60,904 nt of DNA from NCBI RefSeq assembly GCF_000373365.1, contig NZ_KB891222.1:1-60904 (forward strand), read 5' to 3'. The notes beneath the pieces are model-generated. The model had not been told where the DNA came from. It saw nothing but the letters and a program-made list of their open reading frames with translations, and made no database searches. A program made the position numbers and the translations under genes. This document shows positions 16,948 to 25,763 of this stretch, in pieces. How positions within the stretch are numbered: position 1 is the first letter of the stretch; each line of letters opens with the position of its first letter. The DNA is from Parafrankia discariae. GTDB taxonomy: Bacteria > Actinomycetota > Actinomycetes > Frankiales > Frankiaceae.

Positions 16948-17117
16948 GGTCCGCTCCTTTCGTTCCGACGGCCTGCTGCCGTCCGGTGTGTCTCCACTCT
17001 CGGCGCGGCGGGGCGTCTCGACATCGGGAGCGACTCCCCATGTTCGCGGTCCGGGTACCCAGACGCCGGCTCCGCCGGACCAGGCCTAACCAGGCCGCTG
17101 GCGGAAACCCTGTGGGT

Positions 17118-17582
17118 ATGCAGCACATCGTTGTCGGGGTCGACACCCGGGAAGCAGCCCCCGCCGCCCTGGTCCGGGCGGCTGACCTCGCGCGGCGGCT
17201 GGGTGCGGAACTCGACGTCGTCCATGTCCAGCCCCTCAGCCGTGAGGAGATCGGCGTGGTGGTCTCCACGGTGCCCGGGCGGTACCTGTCCGCGCGGTTC
17301 CTCCGGGCTGACCAGGCTGCCCGGACCAGGGAGGTCCGTGCGCTGGCGGAACGGACACTGGCGGGCGGTGCCCTCCCCTGGCGGTTGCACGTCCTGGCCG
17401 GGGATCCCGCGGCGCACCTGCTTGCCGTGGCCGACAGCGTCGACGCCTACGCGATCGTCATCGGTACCCGACACGGCGGTGGGGTCGTCCTGGAGCGGCT
17501 GCTGACCGGCTCGGTCTCCCATCGGGTGGTCAACTGGGCGAAGCGACCCGTTCTGGTCGTCCCGACAGACCTGGACGACTAG
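17118..17582 (+). CDS. Universal stress protein (UspA family)
   Basis: The 154-residue product has the UspA fold: N-terminal strand HIVVGVD, and the ATP-binding motif G-x2-G-x9-G-S near the C-terminus (GTRHGGGVVLERLLTGSVS), followed by KRPVLVVP. It is therefore likely the ATP-binding type. The ATG at 17118 was chosen because the conserved strand begins directly after it; a GTG two codons upstream is possible. It is divergent from the DUF4242 gene. Confidence 0.9.
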   Translation: MQHIVVGVDTREAAPAALVRAADLARRLGAELDVVHVQPLSREEIGVVVSTVPGRYLSARFLRADQAARTREVRALAERTLAGGALPWRLHVLAGDPAAHLLAVADSVDAYAIVIGTRHGGGVVLERLLTGSVSHRVVNWAKRPVLVVPTDLDD

Positions 17583-17609
17583 CCCGCGGATCGGTCCAGT
17601 CGTCGAGGC

Positions 17610-18377
17610 TCAGTGGCCGGACATGCCCCCGTCCACGGCGAGTGTCGCCCCGGTGATGTACGAGGCGGCCGGACTCGCCAGGAACACCACCGCCGCGTCG
17701 AGCTCGTGCTGTTCCCCCAGGCGGCCGAGCGGGCTGGTGCTGGTGATGAACCTCATCAGCCCGTCCTGCGGGACCTGCGCGGTCATCTCGCTGACGAAGT
17801 ATCCCGGGGCGATCGCGTTGACCCGGATTCCCCGGCGGCCGGACCACTGCTGCGACAGGTCCCGGGTGAGGCCGATCAGCCCGGCCTTGCTGGCCGCGTA
17901 GGCGGCCTGCGGGGCGTAGGACTTGACGAGTCCGAGGACACTCGCGATGTTGACGATGCTCGAGCCCGGTTCCATCACCCGGGCGCAGGCCTGGGCCGCC
18001 CAGTAGGCGCCGTTCAGGTTGACGTCGATGACCTGGCGGAACTCCCCGGGCTGTTCCCGCAGGGCGGGCACCGCGCTGCCGGCACCGGCGTTGTTGACCA
18101 GGATGTCGAGTCGGCCGAACTCGGTGATCGCGGCCCGCGCGAGCGCGGTGCACTGGTCCGGGTCGCTGACGTCGGTGGCGACCGTCAGCACCCGCCGCCC
18201 GGTGGTCCGGACGCTGTCCGCCACGTCCTGGAGGCGGTCGGCGCGGCGGGCGGCGAGCACGACGTCCGCGCCGGCCTGGGCGAGCGCGTGCGCGAACCCG
18301 GTGCCGAGGCCCGAACTGGCGCCGGTCACGACCGCCACCCTGCCGTCGAGCCGGAACAGGTCGAGAACGTTGGTCAT
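17610..18377 (-). CDS. Short-chain dehydrogenase/reductase
   Basis: The ATG at 18377 overlaps the stop of the phosphotransferase gene (ATGA), giving 255 residues. Classical SDR features are present: TGASSGLG cofactor loop (18-25), NNAG, and a catalytic Ser then Y-x3-K (NIAS...YAASK), with the usual terminus ITGATLAVDGG. It would oxidise or reduce a hydroxy/keto group with NAD(P). It is the third gene of a coupled operon (acyl-CoA dehydrogenase, phosphotransferase, SDR), so its substrate is probably a CoA ester formed by the other two. Confidence 0.92.
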   Translation of the reverse strand: MTNVLDLFRLDGRVAVVTGASSGLGTGFAHALAQAGADVVLAARRADRLQDVADSVRTTGRRVLTVATDVSDPDQCTALARAAITEFGRLDILVNNAGAGSAVPALREQPGEFRQVIDVNLNGAYWAAQACARVMEPGSSIVNIASVLGLVKSYAPQAAYAASKAGLIGLTRDLSQQWSGRRGIRVNAIAPGYFVSEMTAQVPQDGLMRFITSTSPLGRLGEQHELDAAVVFLASPAASYITGATLAVDGGMSGH

Positions 18378-19405
18378 GCCGACTGCGGGCTTCCGCTCAG
18401 GGCCCGCAGCCCGGCCGCGGCGAGCGGTGCCGTCGCCTCGCCCACGGTGTCGAACCCGGGGCCGCGCGTCACGCCCTGCTGGAACCGGTGGTGGATGCCC
18501 TCCGCGATGACCGCGATCTTGAAGTAGCCGAGTCCGAGGTAGAACGGGAAATTGCTCAGGTCCCGGCCGGTGACCTCGGCGTAGCGGTCGACCAGCGCGC
18601 TCGCCGCGGGCATCCGGGGGCTGGTCGACGCCGCCGACCCGCCCAGCACCGCGGCGAAGGCCGGGTGCGAGTACGCGATGTGGACACCCAGGTCCGCCAG
18701 CGGATCGCCCAGCGCGGCCATCTCCCAGTCGATGAGCGCCCGTACCTGGGCCGGATCGTCCGGCGCCAGGATGACGTTGTCGATGCGGAAGTCGCCGTGC
18801 ACGATGGACGCGCCGCTCTCCGCGGGGGGGTCGGTGGCGAGCCTGGTGTGCAGGGCGTCGACGTCGGGCAGGTCGCGGGTGCGGACCCGCTGCCACTGGT
18901 CGTTCCACCGCCGTATCTGGCGGGCCAGATACCCCTGCGGGCGGCCGAAGGCGCCCAGGCCGACCGTTTCGGGTGTGACGGCGTGCAACCGTGCCAGCAC
19001 GTCGATCAGTGCGTGGGCGCAACGGTCGACGTCCACCTGGGACAGCGCCCGCAGATCGTCCTCGGTGCGCAGGACCGGGCCGGCGACGTGCTCGACGACG
19101 GAGAAGGGCACCCCCAGCGGTCCGCTCTCGCTGCTGGTGACGGCGCGCGGCACCGGCACGTCCGACCCGGACAGCGCGGACACCACCCGGTACTCGCGCA
19201 GGACGTCGTGCGCCGACGGCGTGAGCCCGCCCAGCGGCGGGCGGCGCAGCACCCAGCGGGTCTGCCCGTCGGTGAGCAGATAGGTCAGGTTCGACCGGCC
19301 GCCCGTGATCAGCGTCGCGTCCAGCGCGCCCCGGAAACCGGGCACCTGCTCGGCGAAGAAGTGCTCCAGGGCGGGCAGGTCCAGTCCTTCGACGGCGGTG
19401 CTCAC
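18374..19405 (-). CDS. Aminoglycoside-phosphotransferase-like kinase (ACAD10/11- and LvaA-like)
   Basis: A GTG at 19405 overlapping the upstream stop (GTGA) gives 343 residues. The kinase motifs are intact: a nucleotide-binding start (GGRSNLTYLL), the catalytic loop HGDFRIDN and the metal-binding IDWE. This subgroup is found next to or fused with acyl-CoA dehydrogenases; in mammalian ACAD10/11 and bacterial levulinate (lva) pathways the kinase phosphorylates a 4-hydroxyacyl-CoA. Its overlap with a dehydrogenase gene here supports that kind of role. An antibiotic-resistance role is unlikely given the neighbours. Confidence 0.88.
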   Translation of the reverse strand: MSTAVEGLDLPALEHFFAEQVPGFRGALDATLITGGRSNLTYLLTDGQTRWVLRRPPLGGLTPSAHDVLREYRVVSALSGSDVPVPRAVTSSESGPLGVPFSVVEHVAGPVLRTEDDLRALSQVDVDRCAHALIDVLARLHAVTPETVGLGAFGRPQGYLARQIRRWNDQWQRVRTRDLPDVDALHTRLATDPPAESGASIVHGDFRIDNVILAPDDPAQVRALIDWEMAALGDPLADLGVHIAYSHPAFAAVLGGSAASTSPRMPAASALVDRYAEVTGRDLSNFPFYLGLGYFKIAVIAEGIHHRFQQGVTRGPGFDTVGEATAPLAAAGLRALSGSPQSA

Positions 19406-20595
19406 CGGCCACCCGCCGCGCTGTGCCGCTTCAGTGTCCGCCGGGCGATCGCCCAGCGATGCGTCTCGGACGGCCCGTCGTAGATCCGGAAGGGGCGTAC
19501 CTCGCGCAGGAACCGGCCCAGCGGGATGTCGCCGGACACCCCGAGCGCGCCGCAGATCTGCAGGGACCGGTCCACCACCCGCCACACCGCCTCGGCGCAG
19601 AACGTCTTGCCGATCGACGTGGCCTGCGAGGCCGAGCGGCCCTGGTCGAGTTCCCAGCACGCCTGCAGGATCAGGCCCCGCGCGGCGGCGATGTCGATCT
19701 CGCTGTCGGCGATCATCTGCTGCACCATGCCCAGTTCGCCCAGCCGTGAGCCGAACAGCTCACGCTCGGCGGCCCGGCGGACCGCGATGTCCTGGGCGTG
19801 CCGCGCGATGCCCAGCCAGCGCATGCAGTGCGTCATCCGGGCCGGGCCGAGCCGGACCTGCGCATGACGGAAGCCCTCGTCGACCGCACCGAGCACCGCG
19901 TCGTCCGGCACCTCGCAGTCCTCGAAGAGCAGCTCGATGTGGCCGCCGAACAGGCTCTCGTCGAGGGTGTCGATGTGGCGCACCTGCTTCAGGCCGGGGT
20001 TGTCCGCATCGACGAAGAACATCGTCGCGTCGCCGGGGTCGCCCGGACGGCCGGAGGTGCGGGCCATGCAGATCGTGAACGCCGCGCCGTCCGCGCCGGT
20101 GATGAACCACTTGCGCCCGTTGATCCGCCAGCCGCCGTCGATCCGTTCGGCGCGGGTGGTCAGGGCCCGGGGGTCCGACCCGGCGCCGGGGGCCGGCTCC
20201 GTCATCGCGAAGCAGGACCTGACCTCACCGGCCGCGAGTGGCCGCAGGTAGCGCTCCTTCTGCTGTTCGGACGCGACCGCTTCCAGCAGGTGCATGTTGC
20301 CCTCGTCGGGGGCGGCGATGTTGAGCGCCAGCGGGCCGAACAGGGCGTAGCCGGCCTCCTCGAAGACGGCGGCGCGGCCGCGCATGTCCAGGCCGTGACC
20401 GCCGTACCCGGTACCGACATGGGGCGCGAACAGGCCCGCCGTGCGGGCGGCGTCCTGCAGTTCCCGGCGCACCGCCTCGGTGGGGGTGGCGGCCCCATGC
20501 CGCTCCTCGACCGGGAGCACCACCTCGCGCACGAACCGCGCCGTGCGTCGGGCCAGGTCGGCCACGGCCGGTTCGGGGCTCAGATCAACGGCCAT
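19402..20595 (-). CDS. Acyl-CoA dehydrogenase, ACAD10/11-like
   Basis: The ATG at 20595 has a clear AGGAGG upstream and gives 397 residues, a normal length for the family. The FAD/substrate segments (CFAMTEPAPGAGSDP, WFITGADGA) and C-terminal helices are intact. The C-terminal signature reads IYDGPSETHR, as in the ACAD10/11 group, rather than the YEGT of short- and medium-chain enzymes. It heads a coupled operon with a kinase and an SDR. A palindrome 25-40 bp upstream of the start may be the operator of the divergent TetR protein. Confidence 0.9.
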   Translation of the reverse strand: MAVDLSPEPAVADLARRTARFVREVVLPVEERHGAATPTEAVRRELQDAARTAGLFAPHVGTGYGGHGLDMRGRAAVFEEAGYALFGPLALNIAAPDEGNMHLLEAVASEQQKERYLRPLAAGEVRSCFAMTEPAPGAGSDPRALTTRAERIDGGWRINGRKWFITGADGAAFTICMARTSGRPGDPGDATMFFVDADNPGLKQVRHIDTLDESLFGGHIELLFEDCEVPDDAVLGAVDEGFRHAQVRLGPARMTHCMRWLGIARHAQDIAVRRAAERELFGSRLGELGMVQQMIADSEIDIAAARGLILQACWELDQGRSASQATSIGKTFCAEAVWRVVDRSLQICGALGVSGDIPLGRFLREVRPFRIYDGPSETHRWAIARRTLKRHSAAGGR

Positions 20596-20619
20596 CGGAC
20601 CTCCTGCGGCAGTCATGTG

Positions 20620-20635
20620 GCTAATGGGTGTTAGC
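20620..20635. promoter_or_regulatory. Palindrome GCTAA-N6-TTAGC, candidate TetR operator
   Basis: An inverted repeat with 5-bp arms sits 25 bp upstream of the acyl-CoA dehydrogenase start, in the space shared with the divergent TetR gene. Binding here would block the dehydrogenase operon. A related element lies at 20709-20726. The match is short, so it is a candidate only. Confidence 0.45.
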
Positions 20636-20708
20636 TGAACACTAGTCACACCTTTGCACTGTCCGCAAGCAGGTTGGTTATGATGGAGGCAAGTGCTGGC
20701 AGTCGACC

Positions 20709-20726
20709 AGCTACCACTCGTTAGCT
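20709..20726. promoter_or_regulatory. Second inverted repeat AGCTA-N8-TAGCT, candidate autoregulatory site
   Basis: It shares the TAGCT half-site with the palindrome at 20620-20635 and ends 13 bp before the TetR GTG start. Two sites in one divergent promoter region would fit joint control of the TetR gene and the acyl-CoA dehydrogenase operon. The repeat is short. Confidence 0.35.
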
Positions 20727-20739
20727 ACTGTGGGGGAAC

Positions 20740-21351
20740 GTGGCCCAGGCTCGCTCGGCCCAGGCCGGCCCGGGGCAGGCCCGCTCGGCGCGGTCGGCGG
20801 AGATCCGCACGGCCGCTCTCGACCTGTTCACGCGGCTCGGCTACGAGGCCACCACGATGGCCGACATCGGTGCCGCCGTGGGCATGCGCGGGCCGAGTCT
20901 GTACAAGCACGTGGCGTCCAAGCAGGACGTGCTCGCGCAGATCATGACCGGCACCATGGAGGCTCTGCTGGCGGCGCACCGGTCAGCCGTCGCCACCACC
21001 GCGGACCCGCTCGAGCGGCTGCGTCGCGCCACCGAGGCGCACGTGCGCTACCACGCGCGGCATCGCCGGGAGGCGTTCGTCGGCAACCGCGAGATCCGCA
21101 GTCTCGTCCAGCCGCACCGCGACCAGGTGCTGGGCCTGCGCGCGCGGTACGAGCGGTGTTTCCGTGACCTGATCGAGGCCGGGGCGCGCGCGGGGCTGTT
21201 CGAGGTGGCGTCCGCGCGGCTGGCCTCGTACGCCATCCTGGATCTGGGGATGGGCGTCGCCGTCTGGTTCCGCGATGACGGTGAGTTGACGGAGGATGCC
21301 GTCGTCTGGCAGTACAGCCAGTTCGCGCTGCGGATCGTGGGGGCGGGTTAG
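20740..21351 (+). CDS. TetR-family transcriptional regulator
   Basis: A GTG start at 20740 gives 203 residues. The N-terminal helix-turn-helix is typical (EIRTAALDLFTRLGYEATTM, then ADIGAAVGMRGPSLYKHVASK), followed by a TetR_C ligand domain. It is divergent from the acyl-CoA dehydrogenase operon with palindromes in between, so it most likely represses that operon until an acyl-CoA-type inducer is present. It converges on the next TetR gene, and their stop codons overlap. Confidence 0.9.
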   Translation: MAQARSAQAGPGQARSARSAEIRTAALDLFTRLGYEATTMADIGAAVGMRGPSLYKHVASKQDVLAQIMTGTMEALLAAHRSAVATTADPLERLRRATEAHVRYHARHRREAFVGNREIRSLVQPHRDQVLGLRARYERCFRDLIEAGARAGLFEVASARLASYAILDLGMGVAVWFRDDGELTEDAVVWQYSQFALRIVGAG

Positions 21352-22025
21352 GCGTCCCCGAGCGGCGGATTTCCTCTCACCGGCAGGCCGAGAGATCTCT
21401 CCCAGATCTTGTTGGCCGTGTCGATCAGTGTCTCCCGGTCGTAGTCGAGTCCTTCATAGGACCAGGCCATGACCATGCGTTCGACCATGAAGGTCAGCGC
21501 GTGCGCGGTGTAGCGCGGGTCCAGGTCGGTGTAGGCCAGCCCGGCCGCCTGCCACCCGGTGATCGCCCGGGTCGCGCGGCCCTGGAAGTGCTCGGCCACC
21601 TCGTACCACTGGGCCTTCAGCCGCTCGTCGTCGTCGCGGGCCTGGTACACCGCGCGTAGCACGCCGGCATTCCGCTGGAAGGCCTCGACGTAGACCCGGT
21701 TCACCTCCTCGATGCGGCGTACCGGGTCGAGCTGGCCGCTGACATGGCCGGGCGCCGGCGCGGTCAGCTCGGCGGACACGTCCTTCATCACCTCGTGCAG
21801 GAGATCGTGCTTCGAGCGGTAGTAGTTGTAAAGCGTGCCCGAGGCCACCTTCGCCTCAGCGCTGATGTCGGAGAGGCGGGAATTGTAGAAGCCGTCACGT
21901 TCGAAAACAACCCGGGCCGCTTCGACGAGACGCCGCGGCGTGGTCTCGCGACGCGGGTCGTTCCGTGTACGGCGTGGGCTTTCCCCGTTCTTCGCCTGAT
22001 TCCGACCAGCGGCAGGCGTCGGCAT
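21348..22025 (-). CDS. TetR-family transcriptional regulator
   Basis: The ATG at 22025 follows GATGAGG by 7 bases and gives 225 residues; a TTG two codons upstream is an alternative. The helix-turn-helix is clear (LSDISAEAKVASGTLYNYYR), with a C-terminal domain of the KstR2/FadR-like type. It lies upstream of and divergent from the ABC-importer operon and is the obvious candidate regulator of the catabolic island to its right. Its stop overlaps that of the convergent TetR gene. Confidence 0.88.
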   Translation of the reverse strand: MPTPAAGRNQAKNGESPRRTRNDPRRETTPRRLVEAARVVFERDGFYNSRLSDISAEAKVASGTLYNYYRSKHDLLHEVMKDVSAELTAPAPGHVSGQLDPVRRIEEVNRVYVEAFQRNAGVLRAVYQARDDDERLKAQWYEVAEHFQGRATRAITGWQAAGLAYTDLDPRYTAHALTFMVERMVMAWSYEGLDYDRETLIDTANKIWERSLGLPVRGNPPLGDA

Positions 22026-22269
22026 AGCCAAACCTCATCTCCTCCGATTCACGGGCGCGGCGCCGGCGTGCGGCGGCCCCCACCGCACCCTCCAGCGATG
22101 GTACGGAGCCAACCTCGCGGGCCGCCGACCTCCCGATGCCACGCGGGGCCGCGCCGGGCCCCGGTCTCTCCCGCACCCGCCTCGACGCCGAGTCCCGCGG
22201 GCCGCGTCGCCCGCAGCCACGCCGCTACACCCGTGCCGCCTCGTCCGCGTCGGGCGGCAAAAGAAGAGG

Positions 22270-22298
22270 TTGACGTCATCCTCATCTATGGCTAACTT
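22270..22298 (+). promoter_or_regulatory. Candidate promoter of the ABC-importer operon
   Basis: TTGACG (22270-22275) and TAACTT (22293-22298) are separated by 17 bases, about 90 bp before the binding-protein start. An 8-bp palindrome TGACGTCA (22271-22278) overlaps the -35 box and could be a regulator contact. The rest of the region between the TetR gene and this promoter shows nothing convincing. Confidence 0.5.
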
Positions 22299-22384
22299 CC
22301 TCGCCAGTGGCGAGGCCGCGCACCCGAGCCCGAGGGACGTGACGCGGCCGGGCCAGCAGCCCGGAATCGAGAAGCGGGGGACCC

Positions 22385-23623
22385 ATGCGGTTACCAGGGA
22401 AGCGGTCGTGCGTCAGCGTCGGTCTGGGCCTTGTCCTCGCGGCGACGACCGCCTGCGGGAACGACTCAGGTGAGACGGCTGGCGAGGTCACCGCGACCGG
22501 CGCGCCGATCAAGGTGGGCTTTTTCAAGCCGGCGGCGGGAGTGGGCTCCCTGCCCGGCGCGATCGCAGGAATGGAAGGCGCCGTCGCGTACGTCAACAGC
22601 GAGCTGCACGGGGTCAACGGCCGTCCGATCGAGGTCGAGGACTGCTCGGTCGACGGCACGCCGGAGACCACGATCTCGTGCGCCAACAAGTTCGTGCAGG
22701 ACGGCGTCGTCGCGGCGTTCGACGGCTTCAACTACAGTTCGAGCGCCGGCATCGACACCCTCGTCGCCGCGAAGATTCCGCTGGTCGGCCAGATTCCTTT
22801 CGACCAGACGACCGGAAGCAAGGCGGAGGGTCGCGTGTTCTTCGCGGCACCGCAGGCGTCGTTCCTCATAGGCGCGCTCCAGGGATTCAAGTCCGAGGGA
22901 ATGAGCTCGGTCACCCTGGCCCTGCAGGACACCCCGTCCGGGCACAACACGGTGGACAACCAGCTCAAGCCGCTGTCCGCCGCCCTGGGACTCAAGGCGA
23001 CCGGGATCTACTTCTCGCCGACCAATCCGAACTTCAGCGCGGTCGCCTCCACCGTCGCGTCGACCAGTCCCGACGTCGCCGGACTCGTCGCGTCACCGAA
23101 CGAGTCGGTCTGCGTCCAGCTGGTGAAGAACCTGCGGTCGACGGGTTACAAGGGCGCGGTCTTCCTCGCCGCGTGCACGGCCTTCATCAAGGCGGCCCCC
23201 GAGTCGGCGCCGGGCGCGACGATGTACTCCTCGGGGTGGCTGCCGGGGTCGGAGAAGAACGCCCCGGCCGAGGTCGGACAGCAGATGGAACTGGCGACGA
23301 GGTACATCGACGAGGCGGGCGGGCCGGCCGACTACTACGCCTACGGCCAGTTCGCGACCCTGGTGGACTTCGCCAGGGGACTGGCGACCGCGGCACCGGC
23401 CGACGATCTCACCGGGGCGAGTGTGCTGACCACGCTCAAGTCGCTGAAGGACTTCCCGACCTTCCTCGGCCCCAAGGTCACCTGCGGCAAGGCGACAACT
23501 CCGAACTGCACCACCCAGATGCTCCTGTTCTCCGTCCAGCCGGATCTGACGCTCAAGCCGGTGGGCGGCGACTGGATAACTCCGGCGCCGCAGATTCTTT
23601 CCACGATTCCGGGTGCCAGCTGA
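22385..23623 (+). CDS. ABC transporter substrate-binding lipoprotein, branched-chain amino acid type
   Basis: The 412-residue product begins with a signal peptide and a lipobox-like TTAC before Gly-Asn (cysteine near residue 24), then a type-1 periplasmic-binding fold (PIKVGFFKPAAGVGS, GVNGRPIEVEDCSVDG, VVAAFDG). This Leu/Ile/Val-type family also carries aromatic and aliphatic carboxylates, amides and other compounds. The fused permease and two ATPases follow directly, completing an importer. Four cysteines in the second half may form disulfides outside the cell. Confidence 0.9.
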   Translation: MRLPGKRSCVSVGLGLVLAATTACGNDSGETAGEVTATGAPIKVGFFKPAAGVGSLPGAIAGMEGAVAYVNSELHGVNGRPIEVEDCSVDGTPETTISCANKFVQDGVVAAFDGFNYSSSAGIDTLVAAKIPLVGQIPFDQTTGSKAEGRVFFAAPQASFLIGALQGFKSEGMSSVTLALQDTPSGHNTVDNQLKPLSAALGLKATGIYFSPTNPNFSAVASTVASTSPDVAGLVASPNESVCVQLVKNLRSTGYKGAVFLAACTAFIKAAPESAPGATMYSSGWLPGSEKNAPAEVGQQMELATRYIDEAGGPADYYAYGQFATLVDFARGLATAAPADDLTGASVLTTLKSLKDFPTFLGPKVTCGKATTPNCTTQMLLFSVQPDLTLKPVGGDWITPAPQILSTIPGAS

Positions 23624-23702
23624 GCGGAAGGAGCGAGACGTCCGCGCCACATTGTGTGGCGCGGACGTCGACCGCGCCGATGATCATTTTGACGTCGTCT
23701 CC

Positions 23703-25763
23703 ATGAGCGAAATCCTGCAGTTCGCCATTCTCGGGTTCTCGACCGGCGCCGTCTACGCGGTGCTGGGGTCCGCCCTGGTCAGCGTGCACGTCGCCACCGG
23801 GATCATCAACTTCGCGCAGGGCTCGCTCGCGCTGTGGGGCGTGTGGCAGACGGCCGCGCTGCGGGCCAACGGCACGCTGGTGCTGCCGGTCGGGAGCATC
23901 AGGCTCCAGGACGGGCCGACCGCCGTGCTGCCCGCCGTCCTCATCGGTGCGGTCAGCTGCCTGATCTGGGCGGTCCTCGCGCAGCTGCTGGTGTTCCGCC
24001 CGCTGCGCCGGTCGCCGGTCCTCGGCCAGGTGGTCGCCTCGGTGGGGGTCATGCTGTTCCTGCAGGCGCTGGTGACCCTCAGGTTCGACCACGACACCCT
24101 GGGGCTCGACCCGACCGCGCTGATTCCGCTGCCGGTCCTGCCGTCCGGCACCGTCACGCTCGCCGGGAGCGTCGTCGCGGTGAGCAACCTGATTCTCGCC
24201 GGCATCGCGATCGTGATCGCCGCGGCCCTGTGGGCCTACTTCCGGTTCACCGGAATCGGCATCGCGACCCGGGCCGGGGCCGAGGACGAGCGCGCGCTGC
24301 GCCTCATGGGCTACTCACCCGACCGGCTCGCGACGCTGGTGTGGGGCGCGACCGGACTGTTCTCGGGACTGATCGTGATCCTCGCCGCCCCGGCCATCGG
24401 CGGCCTGGACCCGACGAGCTACATGTTCTACGTCGTCCCCGCGCTTTCCGTCGCCCTCGTCGGCCGGCTCACCTCGGTCGGGACCGCCTGCGCGGCGGGG
24501 CTGGCACTCGGCTCCCTCCAGCAGGTCCTGCTGTTCCTCAGCACCAAGACCTGGTGGCCTTCCTGGGCACAGGCCGGTGTCGGCGACGCCGTTCCGTTCG
24601 TCATCGTCGTGGTGGCCCTCTTCGCGCTCGGCCGGAGCATTCCGGAGCGTGGCGGTCCCGACCAAAGGCGGCTTCCCCGGGTGTCGGTGCCGCGGCTGCG
24701 CCCGCTCCCGACGGCGGGGGCCGTCGCCGTCGCCGCGCTCGTCATCGCGCTCACCTCCGGGACGTGGCGGTTCAGCCTGGTGATGTCGACGATCCTGGCG
24801 CTGATCTCGGTCTCGGTGGTGCTGCTCACCGGGTATCTCGGCCAGATCTCCCTGGCCACGATGGCCTTCGCCGGAGCCGCCGGGTTCGCGCTGTCGAAAC
24901 TGACGACGGGCGCGGGTGTGCCGTTCCCGCTCTCACTGCTGTTCGCGGCGCTCGTCGCCACCGCCCTCGGAGTCGTCGTCGGTGTTCCCGCGCTGCGGAT
25001 CCGCGGTGCCCAGCTCGCCGTCGCCACGATCGCGGCGGCCCTGGCCATCGAGGGCTTCGTCTTCAACAATCCGGTGCTGACGCCGTATTCGGGAGCCCTG
25101 ATCCGGGACCCGTCGCTGTTCGGTTTCTCGCTGGCGGTCCGCCAGGGGACGGACGTCATCACCCTGCGGTTCTCCTACCTGGTGCTGACGATCGTGGTGC
25201 TGCTGTTGCTCGCGGTGGCCCGGCTCCTGCGCGGCGGCACCGGCCGGGCGTTCCTCGCGGTGCGGTCCAACGAGCGCGCGGCGGCGGCCGCCGGAGTGAA
25301 CGTGGCCGCCACCAAGCTGCTCGGTTTCGCGCTCGCCTCCTTTCTCGCCGGTGTCGGTGGTGGCCTCATCGGCTACAGCCGCGGGCAGCTGTCCGCGGCG
25401 TCGTTCACGGTGCTGGTCGGGCTCACCGTTCTGGCGATGACGTACGTCGGCGGGATCACCAGCATTTCCGGTGCCGTCGTCGCGGGGCTGCTGGGACCGC
25501 TCGGCGTCCTCTATCTGCTGCTGACCCAGACCCTCGACCTCAGCAGGTACTACACCCTCATCGCCGCGCTCGGCATGCTGGTCCGCGCCGTCGTCTTCCC
25601 GCCCTACGGGGGACCCGTCCAGGAGTGGTTCGCCGCCCGGCGCACCCGGTGGGCACCCGTCCCCGTCCCGGTTCCCGGCTCCGGGTCCGGCTCCGTCCCG
25701 GTCTCCGACGCGGCGGCGGACGTGGCGCCGCGCAGAGCAGTGAGGTCCGTCGATGCCCACTGA
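23703..25763 (+). CDS. LivH-LivM fused branched-chain-type ABC permease
   Basis: From the ATG at 23703 the protein has 686 residues. Residues 1-310 are the LivH-type half (MSEILQFAILGFSTGAVYAV, ATGIINFAQGS) and residues 335-650 the LivM-type half (LTGYLGQISLATMAFAGAAG, RAAAAAGVNVAATKLLGFAL). The two are separate genes in the standard operon. A Pro/Gly/Ser-rich tail closes the protein. It forms the membrane channel for the binding protein at 22385; its stop overlaps the next gene by 11 bp. A start upstream at 23613 would add a hydrophilic leader before the first membrane helix and is unlikely. Confidence 0.92.
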   Translation: MSEILQFAILGFSTGAVYAVLGSALVSVHVATGIINFAQGSLALWGVWQTAALRANGTLVLPVGSIRLQDGPTAVLPAVLIGAVSCLIWAVLAQLLVFRPLRRSPVLGQVVASVGVMLFLQALVTLRFDHDTLGLDPTALIPLPVLPSGTVTLAGSVVAVSNLILAGIAIVIAAALWAYFRFTGIGIATRAGAEDERALRLMGYSPDRLATLVWGATGLFSGLIVILAAPAIGGLDPTSYMFYVVPALSVALVGRLTSVGTACAAGLALGSLQQVLLFLSTKTWWPSWAQAGVGDAVPFVIVVVALFALGRSIPERGGPDQRRLPRVSVPRLRPLPTAGAVAVAALVIALTSGTWRFSLVMSTILALISVSVVLLTGYLGQISLATMAFAGAAGFALSKLTTGAGVPFPLSLLFAALVATALGVVVGVPALRIRGAQLAVATIAAALAIEGFVFNNPVLTPYSGALIRDPSLFGFSLAVRQGTDVITLRFSYLVLTIVVLLLLAVARLLRGGTGRAFLAVRSNERAAAAAGVNVAATKLLGFALASFLAGVGGGLIGYSRGQLSAASFTVLVGLTVLAMTYVGGITSISGAVVAGLLGPLGVLYLLLTQTLDLSRYYTLIAALGMLVRAVVFPPYGGPVQEWFAARRTRWAPVPVPVPGSGSGSVPVSDAAADVAPRRAVRSVDAH

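Noticed and set aside
18374-18870. Aminoglycoside-resistance gene
   Set aside because: The kinase fold is of the APH type, but it is coupled to an acyl-CoA dehydrogenase and an SDR, which fits acyl-CoA metabolism far better than drug resistance.
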